From positions 248,001 through 312,000 of the forward strand of contig NZ_JAJBMO010000002.1 of NCBI RefSeq assembly GCF_020537505.1: a stretch of DNA of 64,000 nt. The letters are read 5' to 3'. Of the stretch, positions 53,836 to 63,592 are shown in pieces (position 1 is the stretch's first letter; each line of letters begins with the position of its first letter). This stretch comes from Blautia glucerasea (lineage in GTDB: Bacteria; Bacillota; Clostridia; Lachnospirales; Lachnospiraceae). Both the position numbers and the translations under genes were made by a program. Under the pieces are notes generated by a model. It saw only the letters and a list, made by a program, of their open reading frames with translations, was not told the origin of the DNA and did not search any database.

Positions 53836-55110
53836 ATGGAAATTAAAAAACTTACCAATCTTCACGGAGAGCTTACCGTACCGGGAGACAAATCCATCTC
53901 CCACCGCGCTGTCATGTTCGGTTCCCTTGCCAAGGGGTCCACAAAGATCACCCATTTTCTGGAAGGCGCAGACTGCCTTTCCACCATCTCCTGTTTCCGC
54001 AAAATGGGAATTGATATTGAAAATAATCAGGGAGAAATTCTGGTCCACGGAAAAGGACTTCATGGACTTTCTGCTCCTACAGATATTCTGGATGTGGGAA
54101 ACAGCGGCACAACCACCCGCCTGATCTCCGGTATTCTGGCCGGACAGGATTTTGTATCAGAGCTTACCGGTGACGATTCTATTCAGAGCCGTCCTATGAA
54201 GAGGATCATGACGCCTCTTCTTTCCATGGGAGCTGATATTACGAGCATAAAGGGGAACAACTGTGTTCCCCTTCGGATTACAGGCCATCCTTTAAAGGCC
54301 ATTCACTATGATTCACCGGTTGCTTCTGCACAGGTGAAATCCTGCGTGCTTCTGGCCGGAATGTATTCCGACGGGATCACCAGCGTTACCGAGCCGGTTC
54401 TTTCCAGAAATCACACTGAGATCATGCTGAACTATTTTGGTGCCAAAGTAACTTCTGAGGGCACCACTGCTTCTATTGCTCCGGAGCCGTCTCTTTTTGC
54501 AAGAGAGATCACTGTCCCTGGAGATATTTCTTCTGCTGCTTATTTCATTGCCGCAGGACTTCTTGTTCCAGGAAGCGAGATCCTTCTGAAAAACGTGGGG
54601 ATCAATCCTACAAGAGACGGGCTGCTCCGCGTGTGCAGGGATATGGGAGCGGATATCACCTTGTTAAATGTTAATATGGACGGAGAACCTACTGCTGATC
54701 TTCTGGTCCGCACCAGCTCTCTTCACGGCACAACAGTAGGCGGGGAAATCATTCCGACTCTTATTGACGAGATTCCAATGATCGCAGTGATGGCTGCTTT
54801 TGCTGAAGGTACCACTGTGATCAAGGATGCCAAGGAGCTTAAGGTAAAGGAATCCGACCGTATTCTGGTTATGGCAGAGAACCTTTCCCATATGGGTGTG
54901 GACATTACGCCGACTGATGATGGAATGATCATTCATGGAGGCAGACCACTGCACGGGGCAGAGATTGACTCTCATCTGGACCACAGGGTTGCAATGTCTT
55001 TTGCTGTTGCAGGACTGCTCTGCGACGGACCTCTTTCTATCAAGGGTGGAGACTGTGTGAAGATTTCTTATCCGGAATTTTATGAAGATCTATATCGATT
55101 AGGCGAATAA
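53836..55110 (+). CDS. aroA: 3-phosphoshikimate 1-carboxyvinyltransferase (EPSP synthase)
   Basis: 424 aa. Motifs PGDKSISHRAVMFGSLA, GNSGTTTRLISG and ELKVKESDRI are all present. It joins shikimate-3-phosphate with PEP. The spacer before it (53633-53835) is A/T-rich; a TATAAT at about 53806 lacks a good -35. A weak AGGAACG precedes the ATG. With tyrA it forms an aromatic amino acid pair. Confidence 0.95.
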   Translation: MEIKKLTNLHGELTVPGDKSISHRAVMFGSLAKGSTKITHFLEGADCLSTISCFRKMGIDIENNQGEILVHGKGLHGLSAPTDILDVGNSGTTTRLISGILAGQDFVSELTGDDSIQSRPMKRIMTPLLSMGADITSIKGNNCVPLRITGHPLKAIHYDSPVASAQVKSCVLLAGMYSDGITSVTEPVLSRNHTEIMLNYFGAKVTSEGTTASIAPEPSLFAREITVPGDISSAAYFIAAGLLVPGSEILLKNVGINPTRDGLLRVCRDMGADITLLNVNMDGEPTADLLVRTSSLHGTTVGGEIIPTLIDEIPMIAVMAAFAEGTTVIKDAKELKVKESDRILVMAENLSHMGVDITPTDDGMIIHGGRPLHGAEIDSHLDHRVAMSFAVAGLLCDGPLSIKGGDCVKISYPEFYEDLYRLGE

Positions 55111-55140
55111 ATCGATTAAATGAATTTCAGAAAAGCCTTT

Positions 55141-55187
55141 CAGGGACTTAAATGATGATATTTCCCGTTTAAGTCCCTGTTTTTTTG
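55141..55187 (+). terminator. terminator of aroA
   Basis: CAGGGACTTAAA and TTTAAGTCCCTG form a perfect 12-bp stem followed by eight T residues. Confidence 0.95.
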
Positions 55188-55542
55188 CCTTTTTCGATGT
55201 CTATTTCACTGGGTTTCCGTTAAATAATAATCAATGTTAGTTATATATAACTGTTATATTATGCCAGATTACAGCCTAGTATTTCTTTCTGTAATGTGCA
55301 CATTGCACATTTTGTTATGTATTAATTTCTATGCAATTTTAAAATTCGTTTCATTCCTATTTCTATATTGATATTTTTTTAACACAATCGACGAAGTTAA
55401 AAAACTTCGCGTTTTCCTCTTTTTTTCTTCAAAAAAATAACGTATAATCCCACTGTAAGTTGAGGAACACTAAAAGACAAACAAAGCGAACGTGAGCAGT
55501 CCAGACAAAAGAGTGATTGACACAAGAAAGGAGCCAGAAATA
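55188..55542 (+). promoter_or_regulatory. A/T-rich regulatory spacer upstream of the D-lactate dehydrogenase
   Basis: 355 bases without a gene. It holds a perfect palindrome AATGTGCA-CAT-TGCACATT (55293-55311), a second AGTTATATATAACT (55239-55252), a stem-loop CGAAGTT/AACTTCG followed by a T-rich stretch (55392-55427), and a TATAAT at about 55443 without a good -35. This suggests regulated expression, but no regulator family is assigned. Confidence 0.55.
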
Positions 55543-56532
55543 ATGAAAGTTTTATTTTACGGAACCAAAAATTATGACGAGCAGTTTTTTGAAAAACTTT
55601 TACCTGAATTTCCAGATATTAAAATTAAATTTATCGAAGCCAATATCCATGAGGAGACCGCTTCCCTTGCCAAGGGTTATGAAGCCATCTGCGCTTTTGT
55701 AAATGCAGACCTTGGAGCTCCTGTTATTAAGGAATTGCATCAGCAGGGCGTGAAATTGATCCTGATGCGCTGCGCTGGTTACAACAACGTGGATCTTAAG
55801 ACAGCCCACAAATATGGCATGAAGGTATTGCGTGTGCCGGGTTATTCCCCCGAGGCGGTTGCAGAGCATGCAATGGCGCTGGCGCTTACCGCTAACCGCC
55901 ATACGCACAAGGCTTACATCAAATGCCGTGAGAACAACTTTACCTTAAGCGGTCTTATGGGCGTGAACCTTTATCAGAAGACAGCTGGTATTATTGGTAC
56001 TGGTAAGATCGGCCAGGCTATGGCAAGGATCTGCAAGGGATTTGGAATGCGGGTTATTGCTTATGATCTTTTCCCGAATAAGAATCTTGATTTCCTGGAA
56101 TATGTTTCCCTGGATGAGCTGCTGGCGTCCAGTGATCTGATCAGTCTGCATTGCCCGCTTACAGATGAGACCAAACATATTATTAATGAGAAGACGATTG
56201 CAAAGATGAAGGATGGGGTTATTCTTGTAAATACCTCCCGTGGTGGTCTAATCAAGACAGAGGATCTGATTTCTGGTATTCGTGATCACAAGTTCTTTGC
56301 GGTTGGTCTGGATGTTTATGAGGAGGAATCTGATTATGTTTTCGAGGATCTGTCCGAAAGCATTATGCAGACTTCCCTGATCCAGAGACTTCTCTCCTTC
56401 CCGAATGTTACTATGACCTCTCATCAGGGATTCTTTACAGAAGAGGCGCTCACCAACATTGCCGAAACTACTATGGAGAATGCGCAGGCTTATATCAATG
56501 GGGATGAGCTGAAGAACGAGGTTCTTTCATAA
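55543..56532 (+). CDS. ldhA: D-lactate dehydrogenase (2-hydroxyacid dehydrogenase family)
   Basis: 329 aa. It reduces pyruvate to D-lactate with NADH. The Rossmann motif is GIIGTGKIGQAM, the catalytic Arg is in NTSRGGLIKT, the Glu in DVYEEESDYVF and the His in TSHQGFF. The ATG at 55543 has AAAGGAG 10 bases upstream; a 17-codon longer frame is not supported. Substrate is inferred from the typical LdhA layout; other 2-hydroxyacids cannot be excluded. Confidence 0.9.
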   Translation: MKVLFYGTKNYDEQFFEKLLPEFPDIKIKFIEANIHEETASLAKGYEAICAFVNADLGAPVIKELHQQGVKLILMRCAGYNNVDLKTAHKYGMKVLRVPGYSPEAVAEHAMALALTANRHTHKAYIKCRENNFTLSGLMGVNLYQKTAGIIGTGKIGQAMARICKGFGMRVIAYDLFPNKNLDFLEYVSLDELLASSDLISLHCPLTDETKHIINEKTIAKMKDGVILVNTSRGGLIKTEDLISGIRDHKFFAVGLDVYEEESDYVFEDLSESIMQTSLIQRLLSFPNVTMTSHQGFFTEEALTNIAETTMENAQAYINGDELKNEVLS

Positions 56533-56544
56533 TATATAATACCC

Positions 56545-56584
56545 AAAACGGTGTTTCAGTGCATAGGTATTGAAACACCGTTTT
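56545..56584. terminator. terminator between the dehydrogenase and nfo
   Basis: AAAACGGTGTTTCA and TGAAACACCGTTTT form a perfect 14-bp stem that can act on both convergent genes; T residues are present on both strands. Confidence 0.9.
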
Positions 56585-56653
56585 GCTATTTAGTGTAGCA
56601 AAGGTTGTTCAAAAGAGACCCATTGACTGAAACCAAACACACTAAATCACAAT

Positions 56654-57487
56654 TTATTCTGAATATTTTTCCCTAAGAAGTGCGATTTCTCTTGTCCAGC
56701 CTTCGTCATCGTTGGGTGTTTCCAGGATGAAGGGTTTTCCGTCGAGGGCAGGGTGGCGGATAACGCGGACCAGGGCGTCGAGACCGATCTGGCCTTCGCC
56801 GATTTTGGCGTGGCGGTCTTTGTGGCTGCCAAGGGCGTTCAGGCTGTCGTTTAGGTGGATGGCTTTTAGGTGTTCAAGACCGATGATGCGGTCGAATTCA
56901 GTTAGGACGCCGTCCAGGTCGTTTACAATATCGTAGCCGCCGTCCCATACATGGCAGGTATCCAGGCAGACTCCAAGTTTATCCCGTTTTTCTACACGAT
57001 CCATGATGGTGCGAAGCTCCTGGAAATGGCTTCCCACTTCTGAGCCTTTTCCAGACATAGTTTCCAGAAGAACGGTGGTGGTCTGCTCTTCGGTGAGGAC
57101 AGCATTCAGAATTTCTGCGATCTTCTGGATCCCAGCTTCTATTCCCTGGCCTACATGGCTGCCCGGATGGAAATTGTAGTAGTTTCCAGGTGTTACTTCC
57201 ATACGTTTCAGATCGTCTGCGAAGGTCTCCCGGGCAAAATCCCGAAGATTCTCTTTGGCAGCGCAGGCGTTTAAGGTATAAGGTGCATGTGCCACAATTT
57301 TCCCAAATTCATGTTCCCTGGCAATCTCCAGGAACTTTGCCACATCTGCCGGATCAATGGCCTTGGCGTTTCCTCCTCTTGGATTCCGGGTAAAAAAAGC
57401 AAATGTGTTGCCGCCATTTTTCACGGTCTGACGGCCCATGGCTGCATAGCCCTTGGATGATGAAGTGTGATTTCCTATATATAGCAT
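56654..57487 (-). CDS. nfo: deoxyribonuclease IV (AP endonuclease)
   Basis: 277 aa. It cuts abasic sites in DNA. Zinc ligand motifs are in order: [52 protein letters not shown] and [10 protein letters not shown]. The ATG ending at 57487 follows AAAGGGAA. It converges on the D-lactate dehydrogenase. Confidence 0.95.
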   Translation of the reverse strand: MLYIGNHTSSSKGYAAMGRQTVKNGGNTFAFFTRNPRGGNAKAIDPADVAKFLEIAREHEFGKIVAHAPYTLNACAAKENLRDFARETFADDLKRMEVTPGNYYNFHPGSHVGQGIEAGIQKIAEILNAVLTEEQTTTVLLETMSGKGSEVGSHFQELRTIMDRVEKRDKLGVCLDTCHVWDGGYDIVNDLDGVLTEFDRIIGLEHLKAIHLNDSLNALGSHKDRHAKIGEGQIGLDALVRVIRHPALDGKPFILETPNDDEGWTREIALLREKYSE

Positions 57488-57522
57488 ATCTTTTCCCTTT
57501 CGTAGATTAACGACTCTATTAT

Positions 57523-57567
57523 GTACTGTTCACTATTTTATAACAGCATTCTTCGCGGAATATTACC
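57523..57567. repeat. dispersed palindromic repeat family 2, copy C
   Basis: On the minus strand it reads GGTAATATTCCGCGAAG followed after a 17-base divergent stretch by GTGAACAGTAC, matching copy A in reverse orientation. It lies between nfo and the transporter promoter. Confidence 0.5.
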
Positions 57568-57619
57568 CGCGAGCAACAACTTTATTGTACCATTTCCCCC
57601 TTCTTTTTCAAGATATTTA

Positions 57620-57648
57620 TTGACGAACCCTTGTTTTCTTCTTATACT
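57620..57648 (+). promoter_or_regulatory. promoter of the NSS transporter gene
   Basis: TTGACG (57620-57625), 17-base spacer, TATACT (57643-57648). Confidence 0.75.
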
Positions 57649-57664
57649 ATTAAGATGTGAGCTC

Positions 57665-57701
57665 TTCTGTAAAAAGAACTTTTGTCCCATTTTTTACAGA
57701 A
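57665..57701 (+). promoter_or_regulatory. leader hairpin of the NSS transporter gene
   Basis: Perfect 11-bp inverted repeat TTCTGTAAAAA/TTTTTACAGAA in the leader, 33 bases before the ATG. No known riboswitch core was recognised. Confidence 0.4.
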
Positions 57702-57733
57702 TTCATACCTATAAAAAGAGGAAGGAAATCTAT

Positions 57734-59107
57734 ATGAAAGAACGTGAAAAGTTTTCATCCCGGCTAGGATTTATTCTGATTTCAGCCGGCTGCGCCATTG
57801 GTATTGGTAATGTATGGCGCTTCCCTTACATCACAGGTCAGTACGGCGGTGCCGCTTTTGTACTGATTTATCTTCTGTTCCTGGTAATCCTGGGACTGCC
57901 TATTATGGTTATGGAATTTGCAGTTGGACGTGCAAGCCGCAAGTCCGCAGCAAGAAGCTTCCATCTTCTGGAACCAAAGGGCACCAAATGGCATCTCTAC
58001 AGCTACGGCGCCATGCTTGGCAACTACATGCTGATGATGTTTTACACCACTGTAGGTGGCTGGATGCTGGCTTATTTCTTTAAAATAGCAAGTGGTACTT
58101 TTACCGGACTTGACACAGAAGGGGTAGGAAATGTATTTAACACCCTGCTCTCCAATCCTGGAGAAATGACCTTCTGGATGGTGCTCGTAACTGCATTTGG
58201 TTTTGGAACCTGCTGCATGGGACTGCAGAAAGGGGTTGAGCGAATCACCAAGGTTATGATGGTTTGTCTTCTTACCATCATGGTAGTTCTCTGTGTGAAG
58301 AGCTGTACACTTCCAGGCGCGATTGAGGGAATTAAGTTTTATCTTCTCCCAGATTTTGGCCGTCTGAAAGAGAATGGACTGCTCTCCGGTATTTATGCCG
58401 CTATGGGACAGGCCTTCTTTACCTTAAGCCTTGGCATCGGTGCTATGGCCATTTTCGGAAGCTATATTGACAAGGAGCGCAGTCTTATGGGCGAATCCAT
58501 CCAGATCGGCATTCTGGATACCTTCGTAGCACTCATGGCAGGACTGATCATTTTTCCGGCATGCTTTGCTTACAATGTAAGCCCGACACAGGGTGTTGGT
58601 CTTGTATTCGTCACACTGCCCAATATGTTCAACCAGATGATGGGCGGACGTTTCTGGGGCGCGCTGTTCTTTATTTTCATGACATTCGCAGCTCTCTCCA
58701 CCATCATTGCCGTGTTCGAGAACATCATCAGCTTTGCAATGGATCTGTGGGGATGGGGCCGCAAGAAAGCAGTTCTGGTAAACGGAATTGCCATCTTTAT
58801 CCTGTCCATGCCATGTGTACTTGGATTCAACGTTTGGAGCGGCATTCAGCCACTTGGCGCCGGAAGCACCATCCAGGATCTGGAGGACTTCATTATCTCC
58901 AACAACCTGCTTCCACTGGGAAGCCTTGTTTACCTGCTGTTCTGCGTAACCCGCTATGGATGGGGATGGGACAACTTCATCAAAGAAGCGGATCTTGGAA
59001 ACGGCATCAAATTCCCGAAATGGGCACGTCCATACCTTACCTATGTACTGCCCCTTATCGTTCTGTTGATCTTCGTAATGGGATATTACGATAAATTTTT
59101 CAGATAA
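57734..59107 (+). CDS. sodium-dependent transporter, NSS (SNF) family
   Basis: 457 aa, about eleven to twelve membrane helices. TM1 has the ion/substrate motif SAGCAIGIGNVWRFPY, and TM6 the region GQAFFTLSLGIGAM. Family members import amino acids with Na+; the substrate is unknown. GAGGAAGGAAA precedes the ATG at 57734. The Na+ gradient could be supplied by the OadB-type pump at 12612. The next gene follows after 10 bases. Confidence 0.88.
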   Translation: MKEREKFSSRLGFILISAGCAIGIGNVWRFPYITGQYGGAAFVLIYLLFLVILGLPIMVMEFAVGRASRKSAARSFHLLEPKGTKWHLYSYGAMLGNYMLMMFYTTVGGWMLAYFFKIASGTFTGLDTEGVGNVFNTLLSNPGEMTFWMVLVTAFGFGTCCMGLQKGVERITKVMMVCLLTIMVVLCVKSCTLPGAIEGIKFYLLPDFGRLKENGLLSGIYAAMGQAFFTLSLGIGAMAIFGSYIDKERSLMGESIQIGILDTFVALMAGLIIFPACFAYNVSPTQGVGLVFVTLPNMFNQMMGGRFWGALFFIFMTFAALSTIIAVFENIISFAMDLWGWGRKKAVLVNGIAIFILSMPCVLGFNVWSGIQPLGAGSTIQDLEDFIISNNLLPLGSLVYLLFCVTRYGWGWDNFIKEADLGNGIKFPKWARPYLTYVLPLIVLLIFVMGYYDKFFR

Positions 59108-59117
59108 AATATGACCT

Positions 59118-60368
59118 ATGCAAAAGAAAAAGAATCTATACAAAAAATCCAGATATTACCGACAGCGCCAGAAAAAGATCCGGCAGGTCTGTGTGGCAGC
59201 AGGCAGTATTCTGCTTCTGGTGGTAGTTATCCTGATCATTCGGGGATGCTCCGGAGGAAAAGCCAGAACCGCCAGCTCTTCTGCTGTAAAAACCACTGCT
59301 GATTCAGATTCCCAGGCAGCAAACTCCAATATTTCAGACAGCGAAAGCACCAACACCTCATCCGCTGACAGTGATGACCCAAACGGCACTTCCGCAAAAG
59401 ACAGCTCCCATACGGCTTCTGATTCTGAAACAAACAATACCAAATGGAACCACTCTGCCCCTGTCACGATTACCGTCAGTGTGGTTGGCGACTGTACTCT
59501 TGGCACAGATGAGAATTTCGATTACGACACCAGCCTGAACGCTTATTTTGAAAGCTATGGAAAAGAATACTTTTTCCAGAACGTAAAGGGTATTTTTGAG
59601 GCAGATGACCTGACTATCGCCAACAACGAGGGAACCTTCACAGACAGCTATGACCGGGAGGACAAAACCTTTGCATTTAAAGCTCCTGCTTCCTTTGCAG
59701 GCATTTACTCCTGCAGCTCTGTAGAGGCTGTAAACACAGCAAACAATCACAGTCATGATTACGGCGAGCAAAGCTTCCAGGATACCATGGATGCCCTGGA
59801 CGCTGAGGGAATCGTTCACTTCGGCTATGATGAAACCGCCGTAATGGACATAAAAGGCGTAAAAGTGGGGCTTGTGGGAATTTATGAGCTGTACGATCAC
59901 CTGGAGCGTGAGCAGCAGCTGAAGGACAACATTGCCAAGGTAAAAGAGGATGGCGCGGAACTGATCATTGTTATTTTCCACTGGGGAAATGAAAAGGAAA
60001 CAGTCCCGGATTCCAACCAGACCACTCTGGGCCACCTGGCCATTGACCTTGGTGCAGATCTGGTGTGCGGACATCATCCCCATGTGCTTCAGGGAATTGA
60101 AGAATATAAGGGCAAAAATATTGTATACAGTCTTGGAAATTTCTGCTTCGGTGGAAACAGCTACCCAAGTGATATGGACAGTATGATCTTCCAGCAGACC
60201 TTTACCATCACAAATGATGGGGTAAAAGCAGACAATATGACGAACATTATTCCGTGTTCTATCTCCTCTGCCTATGACTATAATAATTATCAGCCAACCC
60301 CAGCTGAAGGAGACGAAAAATCCAGAATCATGGAAAAAATCCAGGAGAGAAGTTCCTGGATTGGGTAG
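59118..60368 (+). CDS. CapA-family metallophosphatase-like protein, membrane-anchored
   Basis: 416 aa. A basic N-terminus, one membrane helix (AAGSILLLVVVILIIRGC, about 27-44), then a Ser/Thr/Asp-rich linker (about 45-110) and the PGA_cap domain: VGDCTLGTDENFDYD, ANNEGTF, TANNHSHDYGEQ, IVIFHWGNEKE, GHHPHVLQGI and IVYSLGNFCFGG. The family includes poly-gamma-glutamate capsule protein CapA; no other cap gene is present. The ATG at 59118 has no visible Shine-Dalgarno site; it is probably coupled to the transporter gene 10 bases before. Confidence 0.82.
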   Translation: MQKKKNLYKKSRYYRQRQKKIRQVCVAAGSILLLVVVILIIRGCSGGKARTASSSAVKTTADSDSQAANSNISDSESTNTSSADSDDPNGTSAKDSSHTASDSETNNTKWNHSAPVTITVSVVGDCTLGTDENFDYDTSLNAYFESYGKEYFFQNVKGIFEADDLTIANNEGTFTDSYDREDKTFAFKAPASFAGIYSCSSVEAVNTANNHSHDYGEQSFQDTMDALDAEGIVHFGYDETAVMDIKGVKVGLVGIYELYDHLEREQQLKDNIAKVKEDGAELIIVIFHWGNEKETVPDSNQTTLGHLAIDLGADLVCGHHPHVLQGIEEYKGKNIVYSLGNFCFGGNSYPSDMDSMIFQQTFTITNDGVKADNMTNIIPCSISSAYDYNNYQPTPAEGDEKSRIMEKIQERSSWIG

Positions 60369-60407
60369 AAAATACATATTAGATCAATTTCATATGCTAT
60401 AACAGGC

Positions 60408-60450
60408 GAAAGCCCCAGAGCCGCTAAACTCTGAGGCTTTCATTTTATTT
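60408..60450 (+). terminator. terminator of the transporter-CapA pair
   Basis: GAAAGCCxCAGAG pairs with CTCTGxGGCTTTC, followed by ATTTTATTT. Confidence 0.85.
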
Positions 60451-60508
60451 ACGCGGGCAACGAGCCAAAGTACATGCTTGCATGAGGCCCTGGCATCTGC
60501 CGCGATAA
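60447..60508 (-). repeat. dispersed repeat family 1, copy 2
   Basis: Reverse orientation relative to 50109-50169; same order of blocks (CGCGxGCAACGAGCCAAAG, CATGCTTGCATGAG, CTGCCGCGATAA). It follows the CapA terminator and lies before queA in the convergent spacer. Confidence 0.7.
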
Positions 60509-60566
60509 CGGGTAAAACCCGCAGACCGTGTTTTATCCCATTATCACACTTTTGTAAGAATATCGT

Positions 60567-61592
60567 TTACAAAATAATCATAGCATCCCCAAATGAAAAG
60601 AACCTATATTTTTCCTGCACTGCCACTTCATAAGCGTGCATAATATTCTCTTTTCCAGCTAAAGCTGACACCAGCATCACCAGTGTAGACTCTGGCAGAT
60701 GGAAATTGGTGATCAGACCGTCGAGGATCTTAAATTTGTAGCCTGGATAGATGAAAATCTCTGTCCAGCCACTTCCAGCCTTCAAAACGCCATCCTCGCC
60801 AGTTGCAGACTCCAGGGTACGGCAGCTGGTGGTTCCGACTGCGATCACACGGCCGCCGTTTTTCTTGGTGTCGTTGATCAGCTTCGCCTGGTCTTCTTCT
60901 ACAATGTAGAATTCAGAGTGCATATGATGCTGCTCTACATCATCCACCTTAACCGGCCGGAACGTGCCAAGGCCTACATGAAGGGTTACATGGGCAATGT
61001 TGACACCCTTTTCCTTTACCTGCTCCAGAAGCTCCTTCGTAAAATGCAGGCCTGCAGTAGGTGCTGCTGCGGAGCCTTCGTTCTTCGCATAAACGGTCTG
61101 GTAGCGGTTCTTATCCTTTAATTTATGGGTAATATATGGAGGCAGCGGCATCTCGCCCAGCTGATCCAGAATCTCCTCGAAAATACCTTCGTAATGGAAC
61201 TGGATCAGACGGTTTCCCTCGTCCACCACGTCAATGATCTCACCCTTTAAAATACCATCGCCAAATGTGAGCTTGGCGCCCGGGCGTGCTTTCTTGCCAG
61301 GCTTTACCAGACACTCCCAGATATCGTTCTCTCTTCTTTTCAGAAGAAGGATTTCGATTACCGCGCCAGTCTCTTCTTTGTGGCCGTAAAGTCTTGCCGG
61401 GATTACCTTGGTATCATTGATGACCAAAGTGTCTCCTTCCTTCAGATAGTCCAGTATATCCCTGAAATGGCGATGTTCAATACTTCCATCTTCCATAGAA
61501 AGATGCATAAGCCTGGAAGAGCTTCTGTCCTCCAGCGGATCCTGGGCGATCAGCTCCTGAGGGAGCTCATAGTAAAAATCAGATGTTCTCAT
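60567..61592 (-). CDS. queA: S-adenosylmethionine:tRNA ribosyltransferase-isomerase
   Basis: 341 aa. It makes epoxyqueuosine in tRNA. Motifs are [60 protein letters not shown] (here [13 protein letters not shown]) and TSCRTLES. It overlaps the trmD end by 14 bases. The queA position after trmD replaces the usual rplS. Confidence 0.96.
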   Translation of the reverse strand: MRTSDFYYELPQELIAQDPLEDRSSSRLMHLSMEDGSIEHRHFRDILDYLKEGDTLVINDTKVIPARLYGHKEETGAVIEILLLKRRENDIWECLVKPGKKARPGAKLTFGDGILKGEIIDVVDEGNRLIQFHYEGIFEEILDQLGEMPLPPYITHKLKDKNRYQTVYAKNEGSAAAPTAGLHFTKELLEQVKEKGVNIAHVTLHVGLGTFRPVKVDDVEQHHMHSEFYIVEEDQAKLINDTKKNGGRVIAVGTTSCRTLESATGEDGVLKAGSGWTEIFIYPGYKFKILDGLITNFHLPESTLVMLVSALAGKENIMHAYEVAVQEKYRFFSFGDAMIIL

Positions 61593-62343
61593 CTTTGGAT
61601 TCCTCCTCTTTCCACTGTTTTTTCAGCTGCCGCACAAAATTCCATTCTTTGTTGGTGAGATCTGCCTTTTTCAGCAGATCCGGGCGCCTTTTGGCAGTAC
61701 GAATGATAGACTGTTCCCTGCGCCACTTCTCTATATTTGCATGATGACCGGACATAAGAACCTCCGGAACCTTTTTGCCATGCCACTCCTCCGGGCGGCT
61801 GTACTGGGGATATTCCAGAAGATTTCCTGCAAAGGACTCTGTCTCCCCGGATTCCTGATTGCTGAGCACACCTGGGACCATACGGGAAATAGAATCCATC
61901 ATCACCATAGCCGGAAGTTCTCCGCCTGTAAGCACGTAGTCCCCAATAGACACATAATCGGTGACAATCTCTTCCAGAACGCGCTCATCAATACCTTCAT
62001 AATGGCCGCAAAGGAAGACCAGTTCTTCCTCTTTCGCCATATCCCTGGCCATCTGCTGGTTAAACACCTGTCCCTGGGGGGTAAGATAAACCACACGGGG
62101 ACGTTTCCCGGCTTTCTGGGCAATGGCCTCATAGGCCAGGTAAACCGGCTCTGCCTGCATCAGCATGCCAGCTCCGCCACCATATGTGTAGTCATCCACT
62201 TTCTGGTGCTTGTTAAAGGCGTAATCGCGGATGTTTACTGCCTCCACAGACAGAATTCCAGCGTTAATGGCGCGTCCTGTAATACTGGTGTTCATTCCAT
62301 TCTGGATCATTTCCGGAAAAAGGGTCAAAACATGGAAATTCAT
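61579..62343 (-). CDS. trmD: tRNA (guanine-N1)-methyltransferase
   Basis: 254 aa. It methylates G37. SPOUT knot motifs: [41 protein letters not shown] and [14 protein letters not shown]. It begins one base after the rimM stop. Confidence 0.97.
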   Translation of the reverse strand: MNFHVLTLFPEMIQNGMNTSITGRAINAGILSVEAVNIRDYAFNKHQKVDDYTYGGGAGMLMQAEPVYLAYEAIAQKAGKRPRVVYLTPQGQVFNQQMARDMAKEEELVFLCGHYEGIDERVLEEIVTDYVSIGDYVLTGGELPAMVMMDSISRMVPGVLSNQESGETESFAGNLLEYPQYSRPEEWHGKKVPEVLMSGHHANIEKWRREQSIIRTAKRRPDLLKKADLTNKEWNFVRQLKKQWKEEESKDENI

Positions 62344-62847
62344 TTATAAAAGTCCTTTCATCAAATGTACCGTCATCACATTTTCTTCCAGGTCAACATC
62401 AAGGATACATTCCCTGATAGCTGGAAGAAGTACTTCCTGGTGATCTGGAAGCTCTACTACATAAACATCATTGGCACCTGTCTCCATAACATCCTTCAGG
62501 GTTCCAAAATGAGTGTTGTCCTCCAGAACTACTTCCATTCCAATCAGGTCACCGATGTAATATTCATCCTCATCCAGTTCCTGGGCTTCCTCTCTTGGAA
62601 CCCACAGGTCTCTGCCTTTGTACATTTCAATATCATTTATATTATCAATCCCGTTAAATTTCAGGATCACAAGATTCTTAAAGAATTTCACATTCCGGAT
62701 CTCCAGCTTCTTCATCTCTCTGCCAGCATCCAGAAGTACATATTCCAGATCCAGGAAACGCTCCGGATCTGTGGTGGGGAATACCTTCACTTCTCCCCGC
62801 ACACCATGAGTGGTGGTAATTACTCCAACCTTTAATAAATCTTCCAT
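62344..62847 (-). CDS. rimM: 16S rRNA processing protein RimM
   Basis: 167 aa. N-terminal domain with GVITTTHGVRGEVKVFP, C-terminal PRC-barrel with YYIGDLIGMEVV and VLLPAIRECILDVDL. It assists 30S maturation and binds S19. AAGGAG precedes the ATG. A terminator-like hairpin (62926) separates it from khpA. Confidence 0.96.
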   Translation of the reverse strand: MEDLLKVGVITTTHGVRGEVKVFPTTDPERFLDLEYVLLDAGREMKKLEIRNVKFFKNLVILKFNGIDNINDIEMYKGRDLWVPREEAQELDEDEYYIGDLIGMEVVLEDNTHFGTLKDVMETGANDVYVVELPDHQEVLLPAIRECILDVDLEENVMTVHLMKGLL

Positions 62848-62920
62848 TCAAACTCCTTGCAGCCCATCCGAAACTCACGAATCCACTTATTCGCAACCGT
62901 CGTACGGGACTTTTATAGTT

Positions 62921-62951
62921 AAAAACAGGAGCCATGTCTCCACAGCTCCTG
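62921..62951 (-). terminator. terminator or attenuator between khpA and rimM
   Basis: CAGGAGC (62926-62932) pairs with GCTCCTG (62945-62951), followed on the minus strand by TTTTT. It is short (7 bp), so partial termination inside the operon is likely. Confidence 0.6.
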
Positions 62952-62970
62952 CGTCCATATATATTGCTTA

Positions 62971-63201
62971 TCATTGCAGAATATCTACAATCACTTTTTT
63001 GCTGCTTTTGGAAGAAGCCGCTTTCACTACGGTACGGATAGCCTTGGCGATTCTGCCCTGGCGTCCGATCACCTTACCCATATCAGATGGTCCTACCTTC
63101 AGTTCAATGACAACAGCGTCATCCTTTTCAGTCTCGGTAACGACTACTTCATCCGGATTTTCAACAAGAGATTTTGCAATTACTTCTACTAATTCTTTCA
63201 T
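62971..63201 (-). CDS. khpA: KH-domain RNA-binding protein KhpA
   Basis: 76 aa. A single KH domain with the GxxG loop in MGKVIGRQGRIAKAIRTVV. KhpA pairs with KhpB (Jag) in RNA regulation and cell division. GGGAGGTG precedes the ATG. It lies in the usual place between rpsP and rimM. Confidence 0.93.
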   Translation of the reverse strand: MKELVEVIAKSLVENPDEVVVTETEKDDAVVIELKVGPSDMGKVIGRQGRIAKAIRTVVKAASSKSSKKVIVDILQ

Positions 63202-63288
63202 TACACACCTCCCTGATTACGCCCCAAGCATATAAACACGCTCCAATCTGGACGTTACAGAAATACCCCCTAAGAGATACTTCTTAAA

Positions 63289-63534
63289 CTATTTCTCGAT
63301 TCCGGCCTGTTTCAGGATCTTAGCAACAACTTCTGTAGGCTGAGCACCGTTTGCGAGCCATTTCTTAGCTGCTTCTTCGTCAACCTTGCATACGCTTGGC
63401 TCCTGGTTCGGATCATAGGTTCCGATCTCTTCGATACATCTTCCATCACGTTTGCTGCGGGAATCTGCAACAACGATTCTATAGTAAGGTGCTTTCTTCT
63501 GTCCCATTCTTCTTAATCTGATCTTAACTGCCAT
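63289..63534 (-). CDS. rpsP: 30S ribosomal protein S16
   Basis: 81 aa. It begins [20 protein letters not shown] and has [19 protein letters not shown]. Structural protein of the 30S body. GGAGGAAAA precedes the ATG. Confidence 0.97.
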   Translation of the reverse strand: MAVKIRLRRMGQKKAPYYRIVVADSRSKRDGRCIEEIGTYDPNQEPSVCKVDEEAAKKWLANGAQPTEVVAKILKQAGIEK

Positions 63535-63592
63535 TTTAATTTTCCTCCAATTTCTTACTTTCTCTTTATTAGTTTAATTTGATTATTTTATG

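Noticed and set aside
59118..60368. Capsule biosynthesis locus
   Set aside because: Only a CapA-like domain is present; capB, capC and other capsule genes are absent.
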